Source: Phycisphaeraceae bacterium (GTDB lineage: Bacteria > Planctomycetota > Phycisphaerae > Phycisphaerales > UBA1924). Taken from it: a DNA stretch of 64,000 nucleotides. Of this stretch, positions 16,668 to 25,242 are shown piece by piece. Position numbers and translations under genes: made by a program. Location of the stretch: positions 1 through 64,000 of the forward strand of contig JACKHB010000002.1 of the NCBI GenBank assembly GCA_020639195.1. The letters run 5' to 3'. How positions within the stretch are numbered: position 1 is the first letter of the stretch; the number at the start of each line of letters is the position of its first letter. Below the pieces are notes generated by a model. It searched no databases. It worked only from the letters and a program-made list of their open reading frames with translations, and was not told the DNA's origin.

Positions 16668-18146
16668 TCAGTCCGTTGCCGCCGGGAGCAGTTCGCGCAG
16701 CCTGCGCCGCAGGATCTTCCCCGTCGGGCCCCGCGGCAGCGCCTCCACGGCGTGGATATCCCGGGGCACCTTGTAGCCGGCCAGCCGTGTGCGGCAGTGA
16801 GAGCGAAGCGCGGTCTCGTCGAGCGCGGCGCCCTCGGCCAGCTCCACGAATGCGATCGGCACCTCGCCCCGCATGGCGTCGGGCGCTCCGACCACTCCGG
16901 AGGCGACGATCCCGGGGAAGGAGTCGATCACTTCCTCGATCTCTCGCGGGAAGACGTTCTCGCCGCCGACGATGAGCATCTCTTTCAGGCGGCCGGTGAT
17001 CGCCAGGCGGCCCATCGAGTCCAGACGGCCGATGTCCCCGGTACGAAATGAGCCGCGCTCGTCGAACGCCGCCGCCGTTTCGTCCGGCAGGTGGAAGTAG
17101 CCCTTGAACACGTTGGGTCCGTCGAGCCGGATCTCGCCCTCGCCACCGGGGGGCAGGTCCGCTCCCGTTTCGAGGTCGACGATTCGCGTGCTGACACCGG
17201 GGACTGCCCTGCCCACGGTGCCGGGCACGTCCTCTCCTACGCGGTTCACGTGCGTCACCGGAGAGGTCTCGGTGAGCCCGTAGCCCTCGAAGATTTCGCG
17301 CCCGAATCGCTCGCGAAATCGCTCCGCGATCTCTCGCGGCAGCGGCTCGCCTCCCGAGATGATGTACCGAAGCGACGCAAAGTCCTCGGGGGTCGCTTCC
17401 TTCACACGAAGCAAGGCGCCGTACATCGATGGGATCGCCACGAGGATCGTCGGCCGGTGCTTGCGCAGACCTCGGACAACCTGCGCCGGGACGAACTTCG
17501 CGGCAAAGGCGGTGCGCATTCCGGCCGCCAGAGGCATGAGCGTCAGCACCGTGAAACCGAAGCTGTGGAACTGCGGCAGCACGCCGTAGAGCACGTCGCT
17601 TCTCGTGCAATCGATGTGCTCGCGGACCTGCGAGATATTGGCGCTGATGTTCCCGTGGGACAGCATCACGCCCTTGGGGCGCCCGCTGGTGCCGGAGGTG
17701 TACAGGAGTGCCGCGAGATCGTCCGGCTCGGCCCGACGCGGCCACCTGGGCTCTGGAAGGCCCTTGAATCGAACCTCGTCCATGCGGAGCAACGAGGCCC
17801 CGTCGGGCTCGTACCCGAGAAAATCGAGCATTGGACCCACGGTCACGATCGTGTCGATCCCGCTGTCTTGGATGACGTATTCGAGTTCTTCGCGCGCCAA
17901 GAGGTAGTTGAGCGGAACGACGGCCTTCCCCAGCACCCACGACGCCACGGCCGCGATGGGGAACGCCCCGCTGGTGGGCAGAAGGAGGCCGACTGTACTG
18001 GTGCGGCATTGTCGATCGATCGCGCGGGCCATGTGCCAGGAACCGACGAGCAGGTCGATGCCGCGATACGCCCGTCGGTCGTCATTCACGAAGACGTGGA
18101 ATGGCCGCAGGAGGCAGGATCGGATGATGGCCGAGTGGATTGACAT
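16668..18146 (-). CDS. AMP-forming acyl-CoA synthetase / ligase (ANL superfamily)
   Basis: A 492-residue adenylate-forming enzyme that activates a carboxylic acid as acyl-AMP. Core motifs are complete: P-loop-like LLYTSGTSGRPKGVMLSHGN, A5 EGYGLTETSPVT, A7 SFRTGDIGRLD, A8 GRLKEMLIVGGENVFPREIE, and the A10 lysine in LPRGPTGKILRRRL. Size matches medium/long-chain fatty-acyl-CoA synthetases; the precise acid is not readable. No acyltransferase or carrier domain is fused. The ATG at 18146 is divergent from, and the gene overlaps no real part of, the exported-protein gene at 18314. Confidence 0.93.
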   Translation of the reverse strand: MSIHSAIIRSCLLRPFHVFVNDDRRAYRGIDLLVGSWHMARAIDRQCRTSTVGLLLPTSGAFPIAAVASWVLGKAVVPLNYLLAREELEYVIQDSGIDTIVTVGPMLDFLGYEPDGASLLRMDEVRFKGLPEPRWPRRAEPDDLAALLYTSGTSGRPKGVMLSHGNISANISQVREHIDCTRSDVLYGVLPQFHSFGFTVLTLMPLAAGMRTAFAAKFVPAQVVRGLRKHRPTILVAIPSMYGALLRVKEATPEDFASLRYIISGGEPLPREIAERFRERFGREIFEGYGLTETSPVTHVNRVGEDVPGTVGRAVPGVSTRIVDLETGADLPPGGEGEIRLDGPNVFKGYFHLPDETAAAFDERGSFRTGDIGRLDSMGRLAITGRLKEMLIVGGENVFPREIEEVIDSFPGIVASGVVGAPDAMRGEVPIAFVELAEGAALDETALRSHCRTRLAGYKVPRDIHAVEALPRGPTGKILRRRLRELLPAATD

Positions 18147-18313
18147 GGAGGTCGTTGTTTGGAGACTGTACCCAAAGGCGGTTGGTTGGGGGGAACCGGA
18201 GCACCGAGCCGGGCGTCCAACCGGGCAACCCGACGTGCGCCCTTGCGTACCGTTGGCAGGCGAGTCTGCTCGGGCCGCACAGTTGGCTCGGATCCCGGAC
18301 CGGAGGCGAACAG

Positions 18314-19372
18314 ATGGATCGAATGCGAGGCTTCGCGAGGGCTCGATGGACCGGCATGGTTCTGAGCTTGGGCCTGGCGACGGCGGCGGGCGCTCAGGTC
18401 CGCACCAACATCGGGGTCCAACCCCCCGATCACCTGCCGGAGTGGCTGGTCTTGGACCTGTCGGGCGCGAGCCGGGAGCAGACCAATCGGTATCAGAATG
18501 CCAACTCGGATCGGCGCGAACTCGAACGAGAACTCCGCAAGCTGAGGTACACGTACTTCCGCGCGACGAACCAGACCGAACTGCGCCAGGTCGGCCTCTC
18601 GCAGTTGCGTGGATACACGGATCCCGACGCGTTTCCCTTGCTCATCGAGATCTTCCGCAAGGACGATCCTGAGATTCGTGACACGATCCTCGACATGATC
18701 GCGGATCGACGCACGCCCGAGTCCGACGTCACGCTGGCATGGGCGGCGATCCATGAGCGCGATGCCGAATACCGGGCGGAGGCGCTGCGCCGCCTGAGCG
18801 ACCGCGTCGAGGAACTCGGCCAGACCCCCGACGGTGTGACATACGTCGTCGCGTCGCGACTCCTGGCGCCCAAGACGATGGATGAGCTGCGCGCCGCGTC
18901 GGGTGTGGCGCAGAACCTCGGCATCATCCAGGTCATTCCGCATCTGATCAACGCGCAGGTCGGTGGATCCGGCGGAGGCAGCGGGCAGACGCGAGGCGAT
19001 CTGGCGTGGATTCTCGTGGGCCGGCAGGTGGCATTTGTGAGCGACCTCCAGCCGGTTGTGGCCGACAGCGCCGTCGCGTTCGACCCGACGCTCTCGGTGA
19101 TCACGGAAGGAACGCTGCTGCGGGTCGGTTCGGCGAGCGTGATCACCTACCACTCGGAGGTTCACAACGCCCTGCTGACGCTCGCGAACCCGCTCGTGGG
19201 TCGGGACCTGTCGGACCTCGGATGGGATCAGCCCCGCTGGTGGGACTGGTACCGGACGGAGGGTCAGCAGTCGATCGAGCGGGCGCTGGCGACGATGAAC
19301 CCGACGGAGTCCGCCCCTGAGGCGGATGCCGCAGCGACAGACGACGCGATGGACTCGCCCGCCGGCGGCTGA
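18314..19372 (+). CDS. Exported hypothetical protein, HEAT-repeat-like N-terminal half
   Basis: A 352-residue protein. The ATG at 18314 is chosen for its GGAGG site seven bases upstream and because it opens a signal peptide (ARWTGMVLSLGLATAAGA, cleavage before QVRTN). Residues 60-220 are helical pairs of the HEAT/PBS-lyase kind: QVGLSQLRGYTDPDAFPLLIEIFRKDDPEIRDTILDMIAD, then HERDAEYRAEALRRLSDR. The second half is beta-rich (WILVGRQVAFVSDLQPVVAD, GTLLRVGSASVITYHSEVHNA). The C-terminus is acidic and Ala-rich. Function unknown. It ends one base before the convergent acpS gene. Confidence 0.75.
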   Translation: MDRMRGFARARWTGMVLSLGLATAAGAQVRTNIGVQPPDHLPEWLVLDLSGASREQTNRYQNANSDRRELERELRKLRYTYFRATNQTELRQVGLSQLRGYTDPDAFPLLIEIFRKDDPEIRDTILDMIADRRTPESDVTLAWAAIHERDAEYRAEALRRLSDRVEELGQTPDGVTYVVASRLLAPKTMDELRAASGVAQNLGIIQVIPHLINAQVGGSGGGSGQTRGDLAWILVGRQVAFVSDLQPVVADSAVAFDPTLSVITEGTLLRVGSASVITYHSEVHNALLTLANPLVGRDLSDLGWDQPRWWDWYRTEGQQSIERALATMNPTESAPEADAAATDDAMDSPAGG

Positions 19373-19373
19373 A

Positions 19374-19754
19374 TCAGCCCAGCGCGATCACGGAAGCGAA
19401 CGCCACCGAGCGTGTGTGCGTGAGGCTGATGAGCCATCGCTCCACGGATATCGAGCGGGCGACCTCTGCGGCCACGCCACGCAATTCCAATCCGGGCCGG
19501 CCCGAATCGTCGGTGGTGACTTCGATGTCGGTGAAGGCCACGCCTCCTGCCCAGCCGGTGCCCAGCGCCTTCATGACGGCCTCTTTGGCGGCGAATCTCG
19601 CCGCGAGGCGTTCGGCGGGCCGACGGACGCGCTGGGCGTGGGCGGTCTCGGACGCCGTGAAGACGCGGGAGAGGAATCGCCCGCCGTGGCGACTCAGCAG
19701 ACGCTCGACGCGTTCGACCTCGACCGCGTCGATGCCGTGCGCGAGGGCTCGCAT
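19374..19754 (-). CDS. acpS: Holo-[acyl-carrier-protein] synthase AcpS
   Basis: A 126-residue phosphopantetheinyl transferase that activates acyl carrier protein with coenzyme A. Conserved parts: the metal-binding Asp in HGIDAVEVERV, RFLSRVFTASE, the RFAAKEAVMKALGTG block with the second metal ligand Glu and catalytic Lys, and the C-terminal WLISLTHTRSVAFASVIA. Length is typical. It is the last gene of a minus-strand unit dnaJ-grpE-fmdB-acpS, three bases after fmdB. Confidence 0.93.
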   Translation of the reverse strand: MRALAHGIDAVEVERVERLLSRHGGRFLSRVFTASETAHAQRVRRPAERLAARFAAKEAVMKALGTGWAGGVAFTDIEVTTDDSGRPGLELRGVAAEVARSISVERWLISLTHTRSVAFASVIALG

Positions 19755-19757
19755 GGA

Positions 19758-20081
19758 TCAGTCTGACTTGGTTGTGGCGGCCGGCGCACTCTTGCACGGA
19801 CCGTCGGACTTGCCGCAGGCGCACGACCCGCCCTTGGCGTTGGAGTCCCCGGTCTTCTCGGCGGGCTTGTCCTTTTCAGCGGCCTTCTTGTACGAGTCGG
19901 TTCGATAGTCGGTCTGGTAGAAGCCCGAGCCCTTGAAGATGACCGCGCCTCCGGCGCTGATGAGGCGCTCGAGGGCCTTCTTGCCGCACTCGGGACAGAC
20001 GCGGCGCGCCGGTTCCGTCATCGAGTGGAAGATCTCCATGTCCTTGTCGCAGGCGTTGCAGTGGTACTCATAGGTCGGCAT
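19758..20081 (-). CDS. FmdB-family zinc ribbon protein
   Basis: A 107-residue protein beginning PTYEYHCNACDKDMEIFHSM, with CNAC and CPECGKKALERLIS forming the FmdB/CxxC-CxxC zinc ribbon, followed by the typical GSGFYQTDYRTDSYKKAAE segment. The C-terminus adds a Lys/Glu-rich linker and a Cys-rich patch (CACGKSDGPCKS). Role unknown; family members are often called regulatory. The start overlaps the end of grpE by 14 bases, and acpS follows after three bases. Confidence 0.9.
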   Translation of the reverse strand: MPTYEYHCNACDKDMEIFHSMTEPARRVCPECGKKALERLISAGGAVIFKGSGFYQTDYRTDSYKKAAEKDKPAEKTGDSNAKGGSCACGKSDGPCKSAPAATTKSD

Positions 20082-20685
20082 CGGGCGACTCCTCGGCGTC
20101 GACGGGCGCATCGGTCGGCGTGCAGGGCTCCTGCGAAGTGAGCGGCGCCACACTCACCTTGGCGGGCCGGATCAGGCGGTCATTGAGGGCGTAGCCAACC
20201 TGGAACACGCTGACGACGTGCCCCGGAGGAACTCCCTCGGCGGGTTGCTGCATGAACGCCTCGTGGCGGAGTGGATCGAACGCCTCGCCGGCATCCGGGG
20301 CGATTACCACCACGCCGTGCCGGCCCAGCGTGCGGACCAGTTCGTCCTTGATGGCCCTGACCCCCACCACGATCTGCTCGGCGGACGCGGCGGACAGATC
20401 GTGCGAGAGCGCGAGATCGAAATGGTCAAGTGCCGTGATCACGTCGCGGGCCACGGAGGTGACGCCGTGCCTGCGAGCCTCTTCGACATCCCTCCTCGCG
20501 GCGTTGACACGGTTGCGCTCGTCGGCGATGGCGCGCAGGAGCGTCGCCCGCTCATCCTCGAGTCTGGCCAGGCTCTCGCGCAGGTCGTCCATGACGACCT
20601 CCTCGGCGAGTTCCTGCTCGGGGGCCTCGCCCTCGGGCATGTCGCCCGCAGGTGTGGACTCTGGATGCCGGCGTCGTCCCATCAT
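20068..20685 (-). CDS. grpE: Nucleotide exchange factor GrpE
   Basis: A 205-residue co-chaperone that releases ADP from DnaK. An acidic N-terminus is followed by a long coiled coil (residues about 35-75, LRESLARLEDERATLLRAIADERNRVNAARRDVEEAR), then the four-helix part (ARDVITALDHFDLALSH, ELVRTLGRHGVVVI) and the beta-wing FDPLRHEAFMQQPAEGVPPGHVVSVFQVGYALNDRLIRPAKVSV. A second ATG directly follows the first, so the start could be three bases downstream. It lies 44 bases after dnaJ and overlaps fmdB. dnaK is not in the window. Confidence 0.94.
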   Translation of the reverse strand: MMGRRRHPESTPAGDMPEGEAPEQELAEEVVMDDLRESLARLEDERATLLRAIADERNRVNAARRDVEEARRHGVTSVARDVITALDHFDLALSHDLSAASAEQIVVGVRAIKDELVRTLGRHGVVVIAPDAGEAFDPLRHEAFMQQPAEGVPPGHVVSVFQVGYALNDRLIRPAKVSVAPLTSQEPCTPTDAPVDAEESPDADL

Positions 20686-20729
20686 GTCACCTGTCCTGCT
20701 TCAATCATCGTGCCAAAGCCGCCCCGGCG

Positions 20730-21881
20730 TTAGCTTCCGAACAGATCCTTTATCTTCTTGAAGAACCCATGGCTCTCGGGCATCACCCTCTCATCCTCGG
20801 TCTCGGCGAACTGGCGCAGGAGCTGTTCTTGCTTGCCGCTGAGCTTGCGAGGGATCTCGATTCGGCAGCCGATGATGACATCTCCGCGCTTGGCCGACCG
20901 CAGATTCGGCAGGCCGTGGCCTGGAAGGCGCAGGATCGCCCCGTGCTGGGTGCCCTTGGGGATCGTCAGCGGCACGCGCTCTTCGAGCGTCGGCACCTCG
21001 ATCTCCGCGCCGAGCGCCGCCTGCGTGAAACTGACGGGCATCTCGAGTAGAAGGTGGTCGCCCTCCCGGGTGAACATCTGGTGGGGCTTCACTCTCACGA
21101 CGACGTGCAGGTCCCCGCGAACGCCCTCGCCGGATGTGGAGGCGTCGGGGGCGGGCGGCTCTCCCTCGCCCTGCACGCGAACGGCTTGGCCATCGTGGAT
21201 TCCAGCGGGGATCTTGACGGAGATCGCCCGCTTCTTCGGCACGCGTCCCTTCCCGCGGCAGGAGGCGCACGGATCCTTGATCACCGTGCCGCGACCCGCG
21301 CACGCCGGGCACGCGGTGACCATGCGGAACATTCCGCCCAGGCCCGACTGCTGGACCTTGCCCTGCCCGCCGCACGTGCGACAGGACTCGGGCGATGAGC
21401 CGGGCTTGGCGCCCGTGCCCGAGCACGTGTCGCACACGTCCATTCGCGTGAACTCGACGTCGCGCTCGCAGCCCTTGAGCACGTCTTCGAGGTTGAGCGT
21501 CACCTCGGTCTCGAGGTCGTAGCCCCGAGCGGGGCCACGCGGCCGGGCCCGCCCGCTACCGCCACCGAGCCCCCCGAAGATGTCCTGGAACATCGAGAAG
21601 ATGTCCGAGACGTCCATCCGGGAGAAGTCGTGGGTGGCAGGCCCCCCACCTCGACGCAGGCCCTCGTGCCCGTGGGTGTCGTAGATCTTGCGTTTGCCCG
21701 AGTCGGCAAGGACCTCGTAGGCCTCGGCGGCCTCCTTGAAGCGGACCTCGGCCTCGGTGTCGCCGGGGTTGCGGTCGGGATGGTACTTCATCGCGAGCCG
21801 GCGGTAGGCGCGCTTGATCTCCTCACCGTCCGAGGTGCGCTCGACGCCGAGAATCTCGTAGTAGTCGCGTGTGGTGGGCAT
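20730..21881 (-). CDS. dnaJ: Chaperone protein DnaJ
   Basis: A 383-residue type I DnaJ. The J domain has YYEILGVERTSDGEEIKRAYR and the HPD triad in YHPDRNPGD. A Gly/Phe region follows (FSMFQDIFGGLGGGSGR). The zinc region has four repeats, CDTCSGTG, CRTCGGQG, CPACAGRG and CASCRGKG. The C-terminal substrate-binding domains include GDLHVVVRVKPHQMFTREGDHL and GTQHGAILRLPGHGLPNL. ATG at 21881 (MPTTRDYYEIL) fits the family start. First gene of the dnaJ-grpE-fmdB-acpS unit. No CIRCE element is visible upstream. Confidence 0.96.
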   Translation of the reverse strand: MPTTRDYYEILGVERTSDGEEIKRAYRRLAMKYHPDRNPGDTEAEVRFKEAAEAYEVLADSGKRKIYDTHGHEGLRRGGGPATHDFSRMDVSDIFSMFQDIFGGLGGGSGRARPRGPARGYDLETEVTLNLEDVLKGCERDVEFTRMDVCDTCSGTGAKPGSSPESCRTCGGQGKVQQSGLGGMFRMVTACPACAGRGTVIKDPCASCRGKGRVPKKRAISVKIPAGIHDGQAVRVQGEGEPPAPDASTSGEGVRGDLHVVVRVKPHQMFTREGDHLLLEMPVSFTQAALGAEIEVPTLEERVPLTIPKGTQHGAILRLPGHGLPNLRSAKRGDVIIGCRIEIPRKLSGKQEQLLRQFAETEDERVMPESHGFFKKIKDLFGS

Positions 21882-21891
21882 TCGGATTCTT

Positions 21892-21919
21892 ACCACGGAG
21901 ACACGGAGGCGCGGAGGAG
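21892..21919. repeat. Short G/A-rich interspersed repeat-like motif
   Basis: The intergenic bases just upstream of dnaJ read ACCACGGAGACACGGAGGCG and continue CGGAGGAG, an imperfect repetition of an ACGGAG unit. From general experience, related ACCACGGAGACACGGAG sequences occur scattered in intergenic DNA of diverse bacteria, including planctomycetes. A weaker relative (CACTGAACACAGAGACACCA) is seen at 4206-4229. Function unknown. Confidence 0.4.
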
Positions 21920-21945
21920 GCCCGGGGTCGGATCAGGGGGTGAGG

Positions 21946-22353
21946 TCATCGGGCGCCTCGCCGGGGGTCGGCGTCGTGGAATACCTCATGCAACCCACCC
22001 TCAAGATCCTGTCCGTCAAGGGACGCGATCTTGAGTTGCATCTCGCCTTCGAACGCGCCCTCGCCGTCGAAAGCAGTCAACAGGCCGAACATCGGCGTGG
22101 AGGCCACATGTAAGAAGGACTCGCCTAGTGCCCGCATGAACTCCTCATCGCTCAGCAGCCCCGCGGCGGAAAGACGCTGGTGCAGGTTCCGGATGCTCTC
22201 GTCCACCGAGCGACTCACGATCTTGCCAGTGAAAGGGTTGTCGCCCTCCTCGCCGGCGCCCGTCTTCGCGCCCAGCACGGCGGCGTCGACGACATGGTAA
22301 GTGTCGCGCCACATCGTCCCGGGCAGGCAGTGGGCGAGTTGGTCGGGTGTCAC
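21946..22353 (-). CDS. Hypothetical protein coupled to macro-domain gene
   Basis: A 135-residue protein starting with GTG at 22353 whose first bases overlap the stop of the macro-domain gene as GTGA, so translation is coupled. It has no signal peptide, membrane segment or motif I recognise. The middle is helical (SVDESIRNLHQRLSAAGLLSDEEFMRALGESFLH) and the end acidic with LDGQDLEGGLHEVFHDAD. The tight coupling suggests that it works with the macro-domain protein, for example as partner or regulator; that is inference from position only. Confidence 0.65.
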   Translation of the reverse strand: MTPDQLAHCLPGTMWRDTYHVVDAAVLGAKTGAGEEGDNPFTGKIVSRSVDESIRNLHQRLSAAGLLSDEEFMRALGESFLHVASTPMFGLLTAFDGEGAFEGEMQLKIASLDGQDLEGGLHEVFHDADPRRGAR

Positions 22354-23516
22354 TGCAAGGCCTCCGAAGCTGGTGGTGCGGTCTGCACGCGCTTCGATCT
22401 CTTGTCAAACTCGACGAGGATGGCCCGCACGCCGCGATCGCACGACGACAGGGCGTCGAGCATGATGCGCTTGGCCCTCTCCCGCTTCATGCCTCCGGTG
22501 CCCGAGCCGAGCAAGGGAAAGGCAATCGATGTGAAGCCCGAGTCCGCCGCGAGGGTGTAGGCGTTGATCGTGCCCTCGCGGACGGCCCGCTCGTTGGACC
22601 GCCAGTACCACGTGAGCGCGGCAACATGGATGATGCCCTTGTGCGGCAGGCGACCCGCGGAGGTGAGCGCGGCTTGTCCGAGGCGCATCACGCCGACCCG
22701 CGAGAGCTCGCGGAACGGTCGCGTGCCGCCCCGTCGGCGGATCGCCCCGGCAACTCCGCAGGGAATCAGCAGCCACCATGGGATGAAGTTGCGGTTCCAG
22801 GCATTCACAATGACGTCGACGTCCTGATCCAGCAGGTCGCCTTGAACGATCTTCACGCCTTCGGTGGGTGCCCCGCCTGAGCCGTCGCTTTCAGGAATGC
22901 CCAACTCCGATCGAAGAGCCCGAGCGCGCAGAGCGTGGAGGCGATAGGCAACCGTTTCCTCTTGTCGCTCCTCTCGAATGTCCTTTGCCCGCACCATGGC
23001 ATCGAGCACCAACTGTCGACTGCTGGGCGTTTCCCACGGCAGGAGGCCGGGACAGTTCCAAGGACGGGGAGCCACGGGCGCGTCGAGCCTGGCGATCTGC
23101 ACCGCAGTTCGAACGGCCAGATCCCGAGCCTCATCCATCGCGTCGGCAGCCGGCCGGACGGAGCCGTCGTCAGCCAGACACCCTCCCGCAATCCGCGCCA
23201 GCGTACTGAGGGCCAGCGTTGCGGTGACCATCTCTAAGTGGCGGCTGCCGAGTCTGGCTGTCACAGCAACGTCGAGGGTGGCGGGTACGGCGATTCCAGC
23301 CGATTCTGCCCACTGTGCGAGGGCGGGTCCCTGGTCAACATATAGCTCGAAGCCCGAGGACACGCCGTGCAATCGCGCCGGAAGGTAACCGGCCTGCTCA
23401 GTCCAGACGAACTCCTCAAGCGTGACGTCGAACCCGTCCTCGCGCAGCGCTTCATTCCACTGTGCAGGAGTGGGAAGCCGCGATCTCTGGCACAGCACTG
23501 CAAACTCAAAGGACAC
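22350..23516 (-). CDS. Macro-domain protein with N-terminal domain of unknown function
   Basis: A 388-residue protein starting with GTG at 23516. Residues about 220-375 form a macro domain, which binds or hydrolyses ADP-ribose-type ligands: VKIVQGDLLDQDVDVIVNAW, RNFIPWWLLIPCGVAGAIRRRGG, then HKGIIHVAALTWYW and SIAFPLLGSGTGGMKRERAKRI. Residues 1-200 (start SFEFAVLCQRSRLPTPAQW) are a separate alpha/beta region unknown to me, with DGFDVTLEEFVW and GFELYVDQGPALAQWAE. The gene sits 25 bases after groEL1 and is coupled to a small gene downstream. Roles in ADP-ribose signalling, RNA or nucleotide repair, or a toxin-antitoxin-like pair are all open. Confidence 0.8.
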   Translation of the reverse strand: MSFEFAVLCQRSRLPTPAQWNEALREDGFDVTLEEFVWTEQAGYLPARLHGVSSGFELYVDQGPALAQWAESAGIAVPATLDVAVTARLGSRHLEMVTATLALSTLARIAGGCLADDGSVRPAADAMDEARDLAVRTAVQIARLDAPVAPRPWNCPGLLPWETPSSRQLVLDAMVRAKDIREERQEETVAYRLHALRARALRSELGIPESDGSGGAPTEGVKIVQGDLLDQDVDVIVNAWNRNFIPWWLLIPCGVAGAIRRRGGTRPFRELSRVGVMRLGQAALTSAGRLPHKGIIHVAALTWYWRSNERAVREGTINAYTLAADSGFTSIAFPLLGSGTGGMKRERAKRIMLDALSSCDRGVRAILVEFDKRSKRVQTAPPASEALQ

Positions 23517-23541
23517 GGTCGCCCCTGTGTGGCAAACTTCG

Positions 23542-25155
23542 TTACGCCACCGCCCCCGCCACCGCCTCCTTCTCCTCCTTGAGCTCGGTCAGCACCGCAT
23601 CGGTCGTCAGCATCAGGCCCGCCACGCTCGCCGCGTTGATCAGCGCGGTCTTGGCCACCAGCGCCGGATCGATGATGCCGGCCTTGACGAGGTCCTCGTA
23701 CTCGCCGCTCGCGGCGTTGAAGCCGTTGCCGCCCTTGGCCTCCTTGATCTTCTCGACGACCAGGTCGCCATCAAAGCCGGCGTTCTGGGCGATCTGCCGG
23801 GCGCACGACTCGACCGCCTTGGCGACGATGTCGAAGCCGAACTTCTCATCGCCCCTGGCCTTCTTGCGCCCCTCGACGATCGCCGGCTGGGCCCGCAGCA
23901 GCGCAACACCGCCGCCGGGGACGTATCCCTCGCGAGCTGCTGCGCGTGTCGCGTGGAGGGCATCGTCGACGAGGTCCTTGAGTGATTTCATCGCGGTCTC
24001 GGTTGCGCCGCCGACATTAATGATGGCAACGCCGCCGGTTAGCTTGGCAAGGCGTTCCTGCAACTTCTCTCGGTCGTAGTCGGATGTGGACTTGTCGTAT
24101 GCAGCTTTGATCTGATCGGCGCGGGACTTGATCGCAGCCTTCTTGCCAGCACCCTCGACGATTGTTGTATCGTCCTTGGTGATGACGATCTTGCGTGCCT
24201 TGCCGAGTTCCGAGAGCTCGATCGACTCAATGGTTCGGCCGAGGTCTTCAGAGAAGAACGTGCCGTTGGTGAGCACGCCGATGTCGCCGAGCATGGCCTT
24301 GCGACGATCACCGAATCCGGGAGCCTTAACTGCAGCGATCTTCAATGCGCCGCGCAGACGGTTGATCACGAGTGCTGCGAGTGCTTCGGACTCGACATCC
24401 TCAGCGATGATGAGCAGTGGTTTGCCCGCGCCCGCGACCTTGTTCAGGAGTGGAATCAGATCGGTCAGGTTCGCGATCTTCTTTTCGTAGATCAGCACAT
24501 ACGCGTCTTCGAGCACGCACTCTGCGGTCTTCGGATCGGTCATGAAATATGGCGAGAGATATCCCTTGTCGAACTGCATGCCCTCGACATAGTCGAGCGT
24601 GGTCTCGTTGCCCTTGCCTTCCTCGACCTCGACAACACCATCAGCGCCGACCTTTGAGATCGCTTCTGCGATGAGCTCACCAACCTGCGTGTCGCCGTTG
24701 GCGCTGATCGTCGCGATCTTGCGGTAGTCGTCCTTGCCCTTGCACTTGACGGCGATGCCGTCGATCGCCTCCGCCCCGGCCTCGGCGGCCTTGTTGATGC
24801 CTCGCTGCACCTCGACCGGATTGGCCCCGGTCGCGACGATCCGCAGGCCCTCCTTGAAGATGGCGTGGGCGAGCACGGTCGCGGCGGTGGTTCCGTCGCC
24901 GGCCTTGTCGGCCGTCTTCTTGGCGACCTGGTGCACCATCTTGGCGCCCATGGACTCGAAGGGCTCGGGCAGTTCGATCTCCTTGGCCACGCTGACGCCG
25001 TCCTTGGTGACCGACGGCCCTCCGTAGGACTTCTCGATCACAACGTGGCGTCCGGCGGGGCCCATCGTGCAGCGGACGGCGTCGGCCAGGCGCTCAACAC
25101 CCTTGAGGAGCTCGATGTGGGCGTCGCTTCCGAACTTGATCTGCTTGTTGGCCAT
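23542..25155 (-). CDS. groEL: Chaperonin GroEL, copy 1 (no GGM tail)
   Basis: A 537-residue group I chaperonin subunit. Key parts are intact: VRCTMGPAGRHVVIEKSYGGP, the ATP site AGDGTTAATVL, apical domain KPLLIIAEDVESEAL and KAPGFGDRRKAMLGD, and the second equatorial part YVPGGGVALLRA. Unlike copy 2 it lacks the C-terminal Gly-Gly-Met repeat and ends KEEKEAVAGAVA. Codon and base use change inside the gene: about 23940-24735 is poorer in G+C (34 of 60 at 24361-24420) than the ends (41 of 60 at 23761-23820). It is preceded by the sulfotransferase gene (87 bases). Divergent multiple GroELs are common in planctomycetes and often specialised. Confidence 0.95.
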   Translation of the reverse strand: MANKQIKFGSDAHIELLKGVERLADAVRCTMGPAGRHVVIEKSYGGPSVTKDGVSVAKEIELPEPFESMGAKMVHQVAKKTADKAGDGTTAATVLAHAIFKEGLRIVATGANPVEVQRGINKAAEAGAEAIDGIAVKCKGKDDYRKIATISANGDTQVGELIAEAISKVGADGVVEVEEGKGNETTLDYVEGMQFDKGYLSPYFMTDPKTAECVLEDAYVLIYEKKIANLTDLIPLLNKVAGAGKPLLIIAEDVESEALAALVINRLRGALKIAAVKAPGFGDRRKAMLGDIGVLTNGTFFSEDLGRTIESIELSELGKARKIVITKDDTTIVEGAGKKAAIKSRADQIKAAYDKSTSDYDREKLQERLAKLTGGVAIINVGGATETAMKSLKDLVDDALHATRAAAREGYVPGGGVALLRAQPAIVEGRKKARGDEKFGFDIVAKAVESCARQIAQNAGFDGDLVVEKIKEAKGGNGFNAASGEYEDLVKAGIIDPALVAKTALINAASVAGLMLTTDAVLTELKEEKEAVAGAVA

Positions 25156-25242
25156 GGGTCTTGTTCCTTCGATCCCTGAGGGAGGTGTGCTCTTGAAATC
25201 GCCCGCCGGACGCCGTGTGCCCGGCCGGGCGCGCTCTCTTTC

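Noticed and set aside
15955..18009. A possible 684-residue fusion in the transaldolase frame
   Set aside because: The upstream part is an Arg-rich shadow of the acyl-CoA synthetase gene; a good ribosome binding site precedes the ATG at 16608, giving a normal-sized transaldolase-family protein.
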